In this document: positions 9,801-17,421 of the stretch, one piece after another
How positions within the stretch are numbered: the stretch's first letter is position 1
Layout: each line of letters opens with the position of its first letter
DNA from: JAWBOD01 sp964651405
GTDB lineage: Archaea > Aenigmatarchaeota > Aenigmatarchaeia > Aenigmatarchaeales > Aenigmatarchaeaceae
DNA length: 46,206 nt
Assembly (NCBI GenBank): GCA_964651405.1
Contig: CAZYZB010000001.1
Location: forward strand, 1 to 46,206
Reading direction: 5' to 3'
Made by a program: the position numbers and the translations under genes
The notes under the pieces: generated by a model
What the model was told of the DNA's origin: nothing
Database searches by the model: none
Seen by the model: only the letters and a program-made list of their open reading frames with translations

Positions 9801-11098
9801 TGTACATAAAGGTTGTCAGGAAGTATAAAATAGAAACTTTTCTCTTTTGATTCAAATGGATTTTGCCTAATTATTGCAACATTCTGTCCAATTTCAAGGT
9901 TCTCTGCTTTTATCCATTCTAAATTTCCATTATTAATTGTAAGAAATTGATGTTCCTTTGTGCATTCTAATTCAAATCCATGCTTTGTAATGATTTTTAT
10001 AGTTCTTTCTATGCCAGTTTCGATAATTTTTGGTGTTTTATCTAGTTCTAACTTTAAATTGGTATTAAGAGAAGCTACTTTTAGATTATCTTCATGAATA
10101 TCATTAATAGTTTTCCATGAGCCGTCAGCAAGAAGAATATCAGTATCACCTGAAATGCAAATAATGCTTTTTAATTTCTCTTCTTTGAAATCCTTTTCAG
10201 CCTGTATCCTAACATCCTTGCTTAACGAAGAATGGTGAATCTCGTGTTGCAGATTCTTGTCAAACATCCTTAGTCTTGAAGATAGAATCTCTGCAGCCTC
10301 TCTGGTGTTAGTAAAAACTAGAGTAGAGTGATGCTCTAAAATCAAATCTCGGATTCTTCTTAATCTTGCTACTACAGAGCTCCCGATAAATATTTTTTCA
10401 GCTATTATTTTATCTTCCTTATTAGGATAAGGACTTTCAACTTTTACCTGAACATCTTTAGGAGAAATGGCATTAACTATCTCATAGCTCTTATCAGAGA
10501 AAATGAATCTTGCAGCAATCTCTGGAGAGCCTACAGTAGCAGATAGTGCTACTATCTGCGGCTCGCCGCAATATCTTTTTAATCTTTCTAGTGATACTGT
10601 TAGCTGGACTCCCCTTTTACTATTCACAATCTCATGGATCTCATCAATGACAATATATTTTATGTTTTTCAGATGCTCTTTAAATCTCTTTCCTACTAAC
10701 ATAGCACCGATTTGCTCTGGCGTAGAAATTAAAATTTGAGGTGGATGCTCTAATTGCATTTTCCTTTCATATTGAGTTGTGTCACCATGTCTTATTGAAA
10801 TTTCAACATCAAGTTTATTACACCACCAAATCAGTCTATCCATTAGATTTCTGTTCAATGCTTTCATTGGTGTAATATACAAAAGAGCAATTGGCTTGTG
10901 CTCTTTCTCAACTAATTTATTAAACAAACCAAGCATCACAGATTCTGTCTTTCCAGAACCTGTTTCAGCAATTACAAGAACATTCTTTCCATCAAGAACT
11001 TTTGGGATTGCTAATTCTTGGACATAAGTAGGTTTTTCAAATCGAGATACGGCTAGCTCTTTTATTCTATTATCTAATATGTTGAATACATTTGACAT
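6888..11098 (-). CDS. lhr: Lhr-type superfamily 2 helicase, split by an intein (C-terminus lost in gap)
   Basis: Without the intein the visible protein is about 897 residues. Helicase motifs in order: AETGSGKTE (I), ITPMKAL (Ia), STPEQIG (Ib), VIDEIHE (II), ALSATVG (III), LVFTNTREA (IV), CTSSLQLGIDIG (V) and QFLQRSGRSGHG (VI). The Lhr-specific C-terminal region follows, with a zinc ribbon (CINC to CRIC near 7085-7165). It ends at the gap with ALAGRGIG plus a codon CCN, which must be proline, matching the conserved GRGxGP of this family. Probably only a few tens of residues are missing. Lhr proteins are ATP-driven 3'-5' translocases in DNA repair. Start ATG at 11098 has an AT box at about 11132-11143. 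The gene leads into polB, so repair and replication genes are linked. Confidence 0.93.
8642..10159 (-). mobile_element. Intein with LAGLIDADG homing endonuclease inside lhr motif V
   Basis: A 506-residue protein-splicing element. It starts with Cys (CISGDTDILLADG, block A) at residue 314 of the precursor and ends VHN, followed by Cys820 of the host protein. Block B is ECTKEHQFL; block F/G is KVYDVLNTKNSNFIANGF plus VHN|C. The endonuclease core has two LAGLIDADG-type helices, LIGFLLADGT and FLNGYFDGDG, with an IPKIIF block between them. A helix-turn-helix-like insert (ETGIGLHKLRHFLAGKK) lies before the endonuclease and may bind DNA. All nucleophiles (Cys1, terminal Asn, Cys+1) are present, so it should splice and may still be mobile. 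Removal rejoins KSII with CTSSLQLGIDIG. Confidence 0.95.
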
Positions 11099-11131
11099 TT
11101 CTAGCCGCTAATAATAAGCTATTTTTCAAAG

Positions 11132-11143
11132 TTTTTAAATAAA
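11132..11143 (-). promoter_or_regulatory. Putative TATA-like box for lhr
   Basis: The AT-run tttttaaataaa on the plus strand reads as a TATA-like element on the minus strand, about 34-45 bases before the lhr ATG at 11098. This would leave a short leader of roughly 10-15 bases. Supported by composition and spacing only. Confidence 0.3.
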
Positions 11144-11193
11144 TACAGTGTAAATGAAGCATATATATTTCTGAATCCATTCTTAGAGTGTTG

Positions 11194-11200
11194 TTTAAAT
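11194..11200 (+). promoter_or_regulatory. Putative TATA-like box for the gene at 11224
   Basis: The element tttaaat lies about 24-30 bases before the chosen ATG at 11224. This spacing suits a leaderless archaeal transcript and supports ATG 11224 over the upstream ATG at 11188, which would lie before the box. Confidence 0.35.
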
Positions 11201-11223
11201 TTCTAATATTTTATAAATTATTT

Positions 11224-11553
11224 ATGGTTAAGATAAATCTTGGAAAATTAAAATTAGAAATCAGATGGAAAACAGACCAAGATAGATTAAAATACGCATT
11301 AAAAAGATATGAAAATTCTGTTAAGGGCAAATCATTTAGTGATTATGAAAAGTTAAATTTTGCTAAAAAAGCTTTGGATTACGAAGGAGCATTTAAGCTT
11401 CCTGAAGCACATATGCAAGATTTTACTTCGGCTCTAATGCTCGGGGTTGTAAGAAGTAGATATTCACCTGAATATGAAGAATTATTAGCTGAAAAATTAG
11501 TTAATGGAAAGCTAACTTTAGATGATTTTTCTATACAACCTGTGAAATCATGA
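11224..11553 (+). CDS. Hypothetical soluble protein (109 aa)
   Basis: I chose ATG 11224 because the upstream in-frame ATG at 11188 adds a hydrophobic stretch and precedes a TATA-like box. The product is a small, mostly helical, charged cytosolic protein. It has a Lys/Arg-rich first third, a central region with the pattern FAKKALDYEGAFKLPEAHMQ, and a C-terminal helix (SPEYEELLAEKLVNGKLTLDDF). No signal peptide, membrane segment or known motif is visible. The gene stands alone on the plus strand between lhr and the envelope locus. I do not recognise a family. Confidence 0.6.
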   Translation: MVKINLGKLKLEIRWKTDQDRLKYALKRYENSVKGKSFSDYEKLNFAKKALDYEGAFKLPEAHMQDFTSALMLGVVRSRYSPEYEELLAEKLVNGKLTLDDFSIQPVKS

Positions 11554-11611
11554 TAATGATAATAATGGAAATATATATGCTGGTCGCTAACAACATTTTT
11601 TAAATAATTTA

Positions 11612-11869
11612 CTAAGTTGGATATCCTCTAACTATTATTTTGCTATGGTATAAAATCAAGAATATACCGACTATGATCATGTAAGAATAAACAAAACTTA
11701 CTCCAAACTGGAGAATATCATCGCCATACATTTCTGGATAAGTTATAACTAAAATTAAACCAGAAGCTCCAATGAACAAGGAAACTATTCCAGACCATAA
11801 AAGAATTCTCTCTGCGATATCTTCGACAGTAGTAGATATTGTCTCTGTTTTATCTTTTGGTGAGTTCAT
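11612..11869 (-). CDS. Small two-helix membrane protein (85 aa)
   Basis: The protein has a short charged N-terminal segment (about 20 residues), then two membrane helices (ILLWSGIVSLFIGASGLILVI and VYSYMIIVGIFLILY) joined by a short acidic loop. It ends with a basic tail. It is the last gene of a minus-strand run that includes a MinD-like ATPase and a coiled-coil membrane protein. It could be a small subunit of the same membrane assembly. No family is recognised. An N-terminal tail rich in Thr/Glu would face the cytoplasm if the positive-inside rule holds. Confidence 0.6.
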   Translation of the reverse strand: MNSPKDKTETISTTVEDIAERILLWSGIVSLFIGASGLILVITYPEMYGDDILQFGVSFVYSYMIIVGIFLILYHSKIIVRGYPT

Positions 11870-11905
11870 TTATTCCATATAGAAATTAGAGTTCTTAACT
11901 TAAAG

Positions 11906-12349
11906 CTATTCTAATAAAGAATAATCTTCCTTTTCCTCACTAGAACTCTCTATAGGACTTGAAAGATTTTGTCCAAAACTGCTTAGTTTTTCCTCTAAAG
12001 ATAAGGTTTTTTCATTTATTTTTTCAATCATAGAATTTATGTCTTCCCTATGCTTGTTTATCTTTTCTTCTAAGGTTAATACAGAAGAAACAGATCCTAT
12101 ACCTTCTAATATTCTTGAACATGCTGTTTCTAAATTTTCAATTTTTATGATTACACTGCTATCTATTCCTGCTAAAGACTTTCTCTTTTCTAGATAAAGC
12201 CAAAGCGCTATAAAATCCATTACTATTAAAAATATCACAGTCTCTAAGATTTGATATCCGCTTATCTGAAGGTACAAGCTAATTATAGTCGCAATAATTA
12301 GAACCCAAAAAGCTGTTTTATACATGAGAATATTGTTTGCATAAAACAA
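11906..12349 (-). CDS. Membrane protein with cytoplasmic coiled coil (147 aa)
   Basis: Two hydrophobic helices lie near the N-terminus (about residues 12-29 and 35-53). They are followed by a basic KRK stop-transfer segment and a cytoplasmic helical region (about 65-125) with heptad-like spacing of Leu and Ile. The tail is acidic and Ser/Glu-rich. The gene starts seven bases after the stop of the MinD-like ATPase at 12357-13115, so the two are surely co-transcribed. By analogy with other MinD/ParA systems, a coiled-coil membrane partner might stimulate or recruit the ATPase. That role is inferred from position alone. No family is recognised. Confidence 0.65.
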   Translation of the reverse strand: MFYANNILMYKTAFWVLIIATIISLYLQISGYQILETVIFLIVMDFIALWLYLEKRKSLAGIDSSVIIKIENLETACSRILEGIGSVSSVLTLEEKINKHREDINSMIEKINEKTLSLEEKLSSFGQNLSSPIESSSEEKEDYSLLE

Positions 12350-12356
12350 TTTATAC

Positions 12357-13115
12357 TTACTTTAGACTTCTTAGCAATCTAGATAAAAAGCTCTCTTGGA
12401 TATATTTTTCTCCTGCTAGGAAAGATGCAAGCTTAAACATTTCTTTGCTTGCAGCTGTATTTGGCTTGTACAAAGCTATTGGCATTTTTAATGCAAGACT
12501 TTTATAAACATTAGTGTCAAATGGAATTGTAGATATTACTGGCAGTTTTGTTAATTCTTCTATTTCATGTTTTGTCATTTCATGTTTCTTTTTATGGACC
12601 ATGTTAAGGACTATACCCAATTCTTTTACCCCAAACTCTTTTGCAGCTTCTTGGCATCTTATTACATCCATCACAAATGGAACATATGGGTTTGTTATAT
12701 AAAGAAGCTCGTCACTTGCTTTGATTGTTGCCATAGCTTCTCTGCCTAAGCCAGGACTGCCATCAAGAATTATAACGTCATTCTTATTGAAAATATCCTT
12801 CAAGCTATTCCTTAACTCAGTTACGTCAATTCCTTCCAAGTCGCTTAGCGATAATGATGCAGGAATTATATTCATCCCGCTGAAGTGATGGTGAATGGAA
12901 TCTTCAATACAGTTTTCTCCTCTTAAAACCTTATTCAGAGTTACAGGGCAGTAGTACATGCCCAAATAAAGGCTTAGATGGGACGTTGTGACGTTACAGT
13001 CCACTAAAGTAACGTTCTTTTTATGGTGCTTTGCAAGAATCGCTCCTAAGTTAAGACTAACAGTAGTCTTACCTACTCCACCTTTGCCACTAACAACTCC
13101 TATTATTCTTACCAA
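12357..13115 (-). CDS. MinD/ParA-family ATPase, copy 1
   Basis: The 252-residue protein has the deviant Walker A motif SGKGGVGKTT (signature Lys11, Lys16), a switch I region VDCNVTTSHLSLYLG (about 38-52) and a Walker B strand DVIILDGSPGLGRE (Asp118). These define the SIMIBI-class MinD/ParA ATPases, which dimerise on ATP and bind membranes or DNA to position cellular structures. The last residues (SFLSRLLRSLK) form a short basic amphipathic helix, as in MinD membrane-targeting sequences. The switch I Asp-Cys-Asn-x-Thr-Thr-Ser-His is unusual and is shared with copy 2. It lies among envelope genes, not near ftsZ, so a role in placing a surface structure is more likely than division-site selection. 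Confidence 0.92.
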   Translation of the reverse strand: MVRIIGVVSGKGGVGKTTVSLNLGAILAKHHKKNVTLVDCNVTTSHLSLYLGMYYCPVTLNKVLRGENCIEDSIHHHFSGMNIIPASLSLSDLEGIDVTELRNSLKDIFNKNDVIILDGSPGLGREAMATIKASDELLYITNPYVPFVMDVIRCQEAAKEFGVKELGIVLNMVHKKKHEMTKHEIEELTKLPVISTIPFDTNVYKSLALKMPIALYKPNTAASKEMFKLASFLAGEKYIQESFLSRLLRSLK

Positions 13116-13127
13116 AATAACACCATT

Positions 13128-13394
13128 TTATTTGATTTCTTGGTTGTTTTCCTTATTTTCATTAGGTTTCGACTTTTTAAAAATACTACCAAAAAGTCCA
13201 CTAGCTCCTTTCTTTAGCATAGGCAAATCCTTGCCTGGTGCTTTAACTACCTTATAGCCTCTCGGTATGTTGAAAATTGCTCCAACAGGATTTTTTGAAA
13301 AATAATATAAAGTCGTTTTTCCTCTCCTCTTCATATGAAGCCAAAATTTTTTTCCAGCTCTAGTTTTATAACAATAAGGACTAAGTAAACCCAT
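13128..13394 (-). CDS. Small basic conserved protein (88 aa)
   Basis: The N-terminal two thirds is a compact basic domain with the pattern KTRAGKKFWLHMKRRGKTT, then LYYFSKNPVGAI and NIPRGYKVV, then LPMLKKG. I have a general impression that such short KFWLH/NIPRGY proteins recur in DPANN genomes, but I cannot name a family. The C-terminal part contains GLFGSIFKKSK, a short amphipathic stretch similar to two segments in the coiled-coil protein at 31383-33296. It ends in an Asn/Glu-rich tail. It lies 12 bases before the MinD-like gene at 13115 and 32 bases after the surface protein gene, within the same run. Confidence 0.65.
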   Translation of the reverse strand: MGLLSPYCYKTRAGKKFWLHMKRRGKTTLYYFSKNPVGAIFNIPRGYKVVKAPGKDLPMLKKGASGLFGSIFKKSKPNENKENNQEIK

Positions 13395-13426
13395 AATTAT
13401 ATCACTTTTATCTATAAGATATAAAA

Positions 13427-14671
13427 TTATGTTTCTTCACCAACCTCTCTTAAGAGTTTTGGTCTCTTCTCTCTTTTTCTTCTCCTCAAAACAAATAGGA
13501 AAAATACAGCCAAAAGAATTAATGCCACTACTATTATGAACGGAGAAAATGCTGGTGCAACTTGCAGTTTGAGTCTAGCATGTGCCAATTGAAACACTAC
13601 ATCTTCAAAATATTTCTTTATTTCATCTAATTTTTCCTTAGCGCCTTCATAATCTTCTGAATCATAATATTCCTTTGCTCTGTTAAGACCTTCCTTTGCC
13701 TTTTCAAAGCTCCTTTCAGCTATTGTTGTGTTTAAACCTTCTGACTTTGCTTCAGTAATCATCCTATCTAGCTCATTTATAAGATAATCATAGTTTAAGA
13801 TCTTCTGATAAACATCATCTTTAATTGATATCCCATACGATGTTATGTTCAAGTTTATAATTCCATATTCTGCTATCTTGTCGCTTAATAATTCAAAATT
13901 CAAAGGATATGTGCCTGGAGAAATATCTTGAGGTATAGTTAATGATATCAAGAACACTGTGGAGGCATTAACTTTAAGGTCCGGCAATAACTTTGGGTTT
14001 ATCTCGGTCGATACTAGGTTTGTAGTTGATGTTGTAAGCCTTAGATTATAAAGTGCTATCTCTCCTGTATTTTTCACGTTAATGTTTATGAGCAAACTTT
14101 GGCCAGGATATAAATTGTAATTTTTCTGATAATCTGTGGTTATTCGAGGTATTCCAGCCTCTACTACTACATATTTCCATTCTGGAGCTGGTCCTGTATA
14201 AGGAGTGACTATTATTATTGGAGGTGGAGGAGAGACTGTATAAGTAACTGAAAAAGCTCCCCAAATTTCAGCAACCTTCGTATCATAAGGTACTCTAGCT
14301 TTTATATAATAAGTTCCGTATAATGGCGGCATGAAAACAGTCTTAAAAAATCTCTTTGCTCCTGGTGCGAGGCTGACAGAAGAATCATAGTAATAAGCAA
14401 TAGGGTCTAGCTTGGTAACATTGTAAAAATATATAGTTTCTTCTATTTTCGCTGTAGTAATTGGAAGAGAACCTATGTTGGTGAACTCTGCTGTTATATT
14501 CTGTAGTTCTGATATGTTAAGATAAGACTTGTATGCAAGGGTCACTCTTCCTAGTAAACCTTCCTTCACGCTTACGTCAGCACCTACAGCCAATCCAGTT
14601 ATGTTTAGAGCAAACCTACTAAAAATAAATACAATCAACAATGAAATGACCAGTAAAAATGTTTTGTTCAT
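13427..14671 (-). CDS. Membrane-anchored extracellular Ig-like protein with helical stalk
   Basis: From ATG 14671 the product has 414 residues; an ATG six codons upstream is possible but less good for the signal peptide (MNKTFLLVISLLIVFIFSRF). After cleavage come ITGLAV and two or more Ig-like beta domains (about 30-260). The second is a CARDB/NEW3-type module with NVKNTGEIALYNLRL. A juxtamembrane helical segment (about 275-365) has alternating Ala/Lys/Glu (EAKSEGLNTT, EKAKEGLNRAKEYY), like that in the giant-locus protein at 24178-30039. One membrane helix (FIIVVALILLAVFFLFVL) and a basic tail follow. It starts a few bases after the preceding gene and is part of the run. Probably a structural surface subunit. 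Confidence 0.75.
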   Translation of the reverse strand: MNKTFLLVISLLIVFIFSRFALNITGLAVGADVSVKEGLLGRVTLAYKSYLNISELQNITAEFTNIGSLPITTAKIEETIYFYNVTKLDPIAYYYDSSVSLAPGAKRFFKTVFMPPLYGTYYIKARVPYDTKVAEIWGAFSVTYTVSPPPPIIIVTPYTGPAPEWKYVVVEAGIPRITTDYQKNYNLYPGQSLLININVKNTGEIALYNLRLTTSTTNLVSTEINPKLLPDLKVNASTVFLISLTIPQDISPGTYPLNFELLSDKIAEYGIINLNITSYGISIKDDVYQKILNYDYLINELDRMITEAKSEGLNTTIAERSFEKAKEGLNRAKEYYDSEDYEGAKEKLDEIKKYFEDVVFQLAHARLKLQVAPAFSPFIIVVALILLAVFFLFVLRRRKREKRPKLLREVGEET

Positions 14672-14692
14672 ATTAATACCTTTAAACATAAT

Positions 14693-15307
14693 TTAGGAAT
14701 ATTTGTAAATTAAAAACGATGCGAGTAAAATAATGATGATAATTATTAAATAAGGATAATTGGAGTCATAATTACTTATTTCAAATATGGCTTTTGAAGT
14801 TGGTGCGTTTGCTTTCTCTTCTGTTTTTTTGTTATTTTGACTTTCAGTTTCCTTAAAAAATAATGGATTTTCAACTTCAACTGTGAATTTAAACAACCTT
14901 TCTTGAGATAGGCTTATTCCATTGCTAGGTAAGACAGAATTAGCACTTACTGTTATTTCATACCTTCCTGGGCTTGTAGAATTAGGAGGCTTAACTATTA
15001 TGTCAACAGGGGTAGCTTTAATGCTGTCAGCCCTGTATGGCAGTTTTATATATTCCTTACCTGAGTATGAGCTTAAAATAAAATTATTAGGCTCTATTAT
15101 GATTATCCAGTTTTCAGGCATTTCCTTCGCATTTAATTCTAGTCTATAATCATTTTCAGTGTTCCAAAATAACACTCTAAACTTTGCTGAATCACCAATG
15201 CTTACTTTAGCAAAGTCATTTTTAACAACAGCGCCCATGTTTATAGCATACGCCCCTGCTGAAAGCAGTCCTAAAAATATTATCATAAAAATAAAAAATT
15301 TAACCAT
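14693..15307 (-). CDS. Anchored extracellular single-domain Ig-like protein
   Basis: The chosen ATG at 15307 overlaps the stop of the preceding gene by eight bases, which favours translational coupling. The 204-residue product has a signal peptide (FFIFMIIFLGLLSAGAYA), one beta-sandwich domain (about 22-145) with FRVLFWNTEND and SPGRYEITVSANS typical of NEW3-like modules, a Lys/Glu/Asn linker and a C-terminal membrane helix (YLIIIIIILLASFLIY) with almost no cytoplasmic tail. It is likely a small pseudo-periplasmic subunit of the assembly encoded by the run. No enzymatic motif is visible. Confidence 0.72.
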   Translation of the reverse strand: MVKFFIFMIIFLGLLSAGAYAINMGAVVKNDFAKVSIGDSAKFRVLFWNTENDYRLELNAKEMPENWIIIIEPNNFILSSYSGKEYIKLPYRADSIKATPVDIIVKPPNSTSPGRYEITVSANSVLPSNGISLSQERLFKFTVEVENPLFFKETESQNNKKTEEKANAPTSKAIFEISNYDSNYPYLIIIIIILLASFLIYKYS

Positions 15308-16652
15308 TTTTAACACCAGTTATTGTTATTGTCCCATTATAGTAACCAGTATAAACTGCTGGGACGTTTATCCAATACCAAGTTGTAACATTCGATTTTT
15401 GAGGGGCATTTAGTTTAATAACTTCGTCTGTTGTTTTTAAGCTGAAAGAACTTGAATAGCTGTTGCTTGTGTTACTCCAAGTTACATTTCCAGTTCCTAT
15501 GAAAGAATTTAAGGTTTCATTTACAAGATTAGTCCCTTTTATATACAAGTCCAAGTTACAGCTTCCAGCATTAACAGTTATGTTATACTCATTATTTTCA
15601 TTTCCTGGAGCAGGCTTTTGCTCTGTACTGGGATTCAGCAAACCAAATTTTATTGAAGACCAGGATAAGCTAAAATCTTCTGTACAAGAAACTATAGAGA
15701 CTGTTGCATTATCTGTATGATTTCCCTGCAACTCTGGATAGGATGAATTAAATAAAACACCGATTTTCCAATAACTGTTGGTATCGCCTGTTGCATTGAT
15801 AGTCCAGTTTAGTTTGCATGTTTGGCCCTTATACATAATTCCACAAGATTTCAAAGCACTAGTTGGAGTCTCTTGAATAAAGAATGGCTTGTCGCCAAAA
15901 GTTGTATTCATATCAGTATCAGGTTCATTAGATGTCAAATTATATCTAGCTGTTCCAAATATTTCTCCGCAAGGGCCGTTTCTGCATGTTACTGTTGCAT
16001 TTATTGGAAAATTATAATTTTGTATCAAGTTTGTAGTTAAAGACGTATTAGGATTTATGATATTAACTTCTAGATAGCCTGCTTCATAACCAACATAGTA
16101 CTGGACATAGTCTTCATTTAAGAGTCCAAGGTCTGCAGTTCCTGTTGAATTTATTCTTATTCTAATTATTCTGTCTGGAGAGTTGTAGTTCATTGGATTA
16201 GAAGTCATGTTACACCACCAATTTGTTGGCGTATTTGCTAAAACATTACCGGAATCACATCCGCTTGAAAACCATTGTGAATTTGCGAAATCATAAATTT
16301 GCATTGAATAGTAATCAGAAACGTTTGTCATGAAATTCATAGTAACGTTAATAAACAAAATGCTTCCATCCGCTATTTGCGAAGAATTGTGCCAAACTTC
16401 TGCTCTATATGAGCCGTCCAATGCTTCAAGAATATCATAAGTTAAACCTTCTCCCAAAGCATTCAAGTCATTATAATCACCAGATGGATCCCCACCAAAG
16501 GCAACATAAGGTTGACCAGACTGATTATATTGAATTACAGGGTCCAGCACGTAATAAGAATCAGAAGCTAAAACATGTTTTAATGAAAAGAAGATAATAA
16601 AAAACATTATAAAAGCTACTACTATTGACTTGTTAACTCTAATTTTAGTCAC
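15300..16652 (-). CDS. Secreted Asn/Thr-rich glycoprotein (450 aa)
   Basis: The protein has a signal peptide (SIVVAFIMFFIIFFSLKHVLA) and then about 420 residues of beta-rich sequence with many N-x-T/S sequons and about ten Cys. It ends with GTITITGVKNG and no membrane anchor. This resembles the layout of the two paralogous secreted proteins at 22368-24177, which also end in a beta strand without an anchor. A Ser-Cys-Gly-Ile-Met-Tyr and Cys-Lys-Leu block recalls the CG...C modules in the larger surface proteins here. It may be an exposed pilin- or adhesin-like subunit. The gene begins four bases after the MinD copy 2 stop, so it belongs to the same run. Confidence 0.7.
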   Translation of the reverse strand: MTKIRVNKSIVVAFIMFFIIFFSLKHVLASDSYYVLDPVIQYNQSGQPYVAFGGDPSGDYNDLNALGEGLTYDILEALDGSYRAEVWHNSSQIADGSILFINVTMNFMTNVSDYYSMQIYDFANSQWFSSGCDSGNVLANTPTNWWCNMTSNPMNYNSPDRIIRIRINSTGTADLGLLNEDYVQYYVGYEAGYLEVNIINPNTSLTTNLIQNYNFPINATVTCRNGPCGEIFGTARYNLTSNEPDTDMNTTFGDKPFFIQETPTSALKSCGIMYKGQTCKLNWTINATGDTNSYWKIGVLFNSSYPELQGNHTDNATVSIVSCTEDFSLSWSSIKFGLLNPSTEQKPAPGNENNEYNITVNAGSCNLDLYIKGTNLVNETLNSFIGTGNVTWSNTSNSYSSSFSLKTTDEVIKLNAPQKSNVTTWYWINVPAVYTGYYNGTITITGVKNG

Positions 16653-16656
16653 TTGA

Positions 16657-17421
16657 TCACTTTCTAAGCTTTCCTACAAATCTTCGAAAGAAATTAGGCT
16701 TCCTATAATCAACACCTGCAATTTTTGATGCAATTTCAAAAAATGCTATGCTGGACGGAGAGTTTTGCTTAGAAATTGTCACAAGAGTTTTTTTGTTTGC
16801 ACTTTCCATTATTTTTTCATCTTCAGGTATTATACCTATTATTGGAAGCTCAGTAAACTGTTTTATTTCATCAAGTTTAATTTCATAGGGCTTTTTTCTA
16901 ACCCTATTTAATATTATTCCAAGTGGCAGAGGTCTATTTTCTAATGTATTGATTAACTGATGGCATTTAACTACGTCTACAAGAGATGGAACATGCGGAT
17001 TTGCAACAAACAAAGCTTCATCACTAGCTTGCAAGGCTATTAAACTTTCACGTCCTAGACTAGGTGCAGAATCGAGAAGGACGATGTCATAGTTAGCGAA
17101 GGCAAGTTTTAATTTTTCCTTAAAATTATTCACATCAATATTAACAATGTCTCTAAAATCTAGAGACGCTGGCACGATTTTTAAACCAGAATGATGAGTA
17201 TAAACAGCGTCTTCTAACCTAGACTCATTCTTCAAAAAGCTGTTTAGTGTTACAGGATAAGAGTACAAACCAAAAAGTAGGCCTAAATGAGAAGTAGTGA
17301 GATTGCAGTCTACAACTACAACTTTCTTATAAAACTTCTGTAGGGCTATGCCTAAATTAGATGCTACAGTTGTCTTTCCGACACCGCCTTTGCCTGAGCA
17401 AACATCAATTATTCTTACCAT
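16657..17421 (-). CDS. MinD/ParA-family ATPase, copy 2
   Basis: From ATG 17421 the protein has 254 residues. An ATG three codons earlier is possible, but the 17421 start aligns exactly with copy 1 (MVRII). Deviant Walker A is SGKGGVGKTT, switch I is VDCNLTTSHLGLLFG, and Walker B is DIVLLDSAPSLGRE. The C-terminal FFRRFVGKLRK is a basic amphipathic tail that could bind membrane. The two copies share the unusual Asp-Cys-Asn-x-Thr-Thr-Ser-His switch and the following Tyr-Pro/Cys-Pro-Val-Thr-Leu-Asn block, so they are recent relatives and may form a heterodimer or act in sequence. The start overlaps the previous gene by 17 bases, showing tight coupling to a membrane-anchored surface protein. Confidence 0.92.
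   Translation of the reverse strand: MVRIIDVCSGKGGVGKTTVASNLGIALQKFYKKVVVVDCNLTTSHLGLLFGLYSYPVTLNSFLKNESRLEDAVYTHHSGLKIVPASLDFRDIVNIDVNNFKEKLKLAFANYDIVLLDSAPSLGRESLIALQASDEALFVANPHVPSLVDVVKCHQLINTLENRPLPLGIILNRVRKKPYEIKLDEIKQFTELPIIGIIPEDEKIMESANKKTLVTISKQNSPSSIAFFEIASKIAGVDYRKPNFFRRFVGKLRK

Noticed and set aside
4466..11098. A single 2210-residue helicase-polymerase fusion protein
   Set aside because: The frame crosses a 100-base N filler; the flanks are the end of Lhr and the start of PolB, two separate genes.
12514..12749. Plus-strand frames inside the MinD-like gene
   Set aside because: They are antisense to a clear P-loop ATPase gene and show no protein-like features of their own.
12357..17421. 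The MinD-like proteins as NifH or chromosome-partition ParA
   Set aside because: There are no Cys ligands for a NifH cluster, and no ParB or parS-like repeats nearby; tails and neighbours fit a membrane role better.
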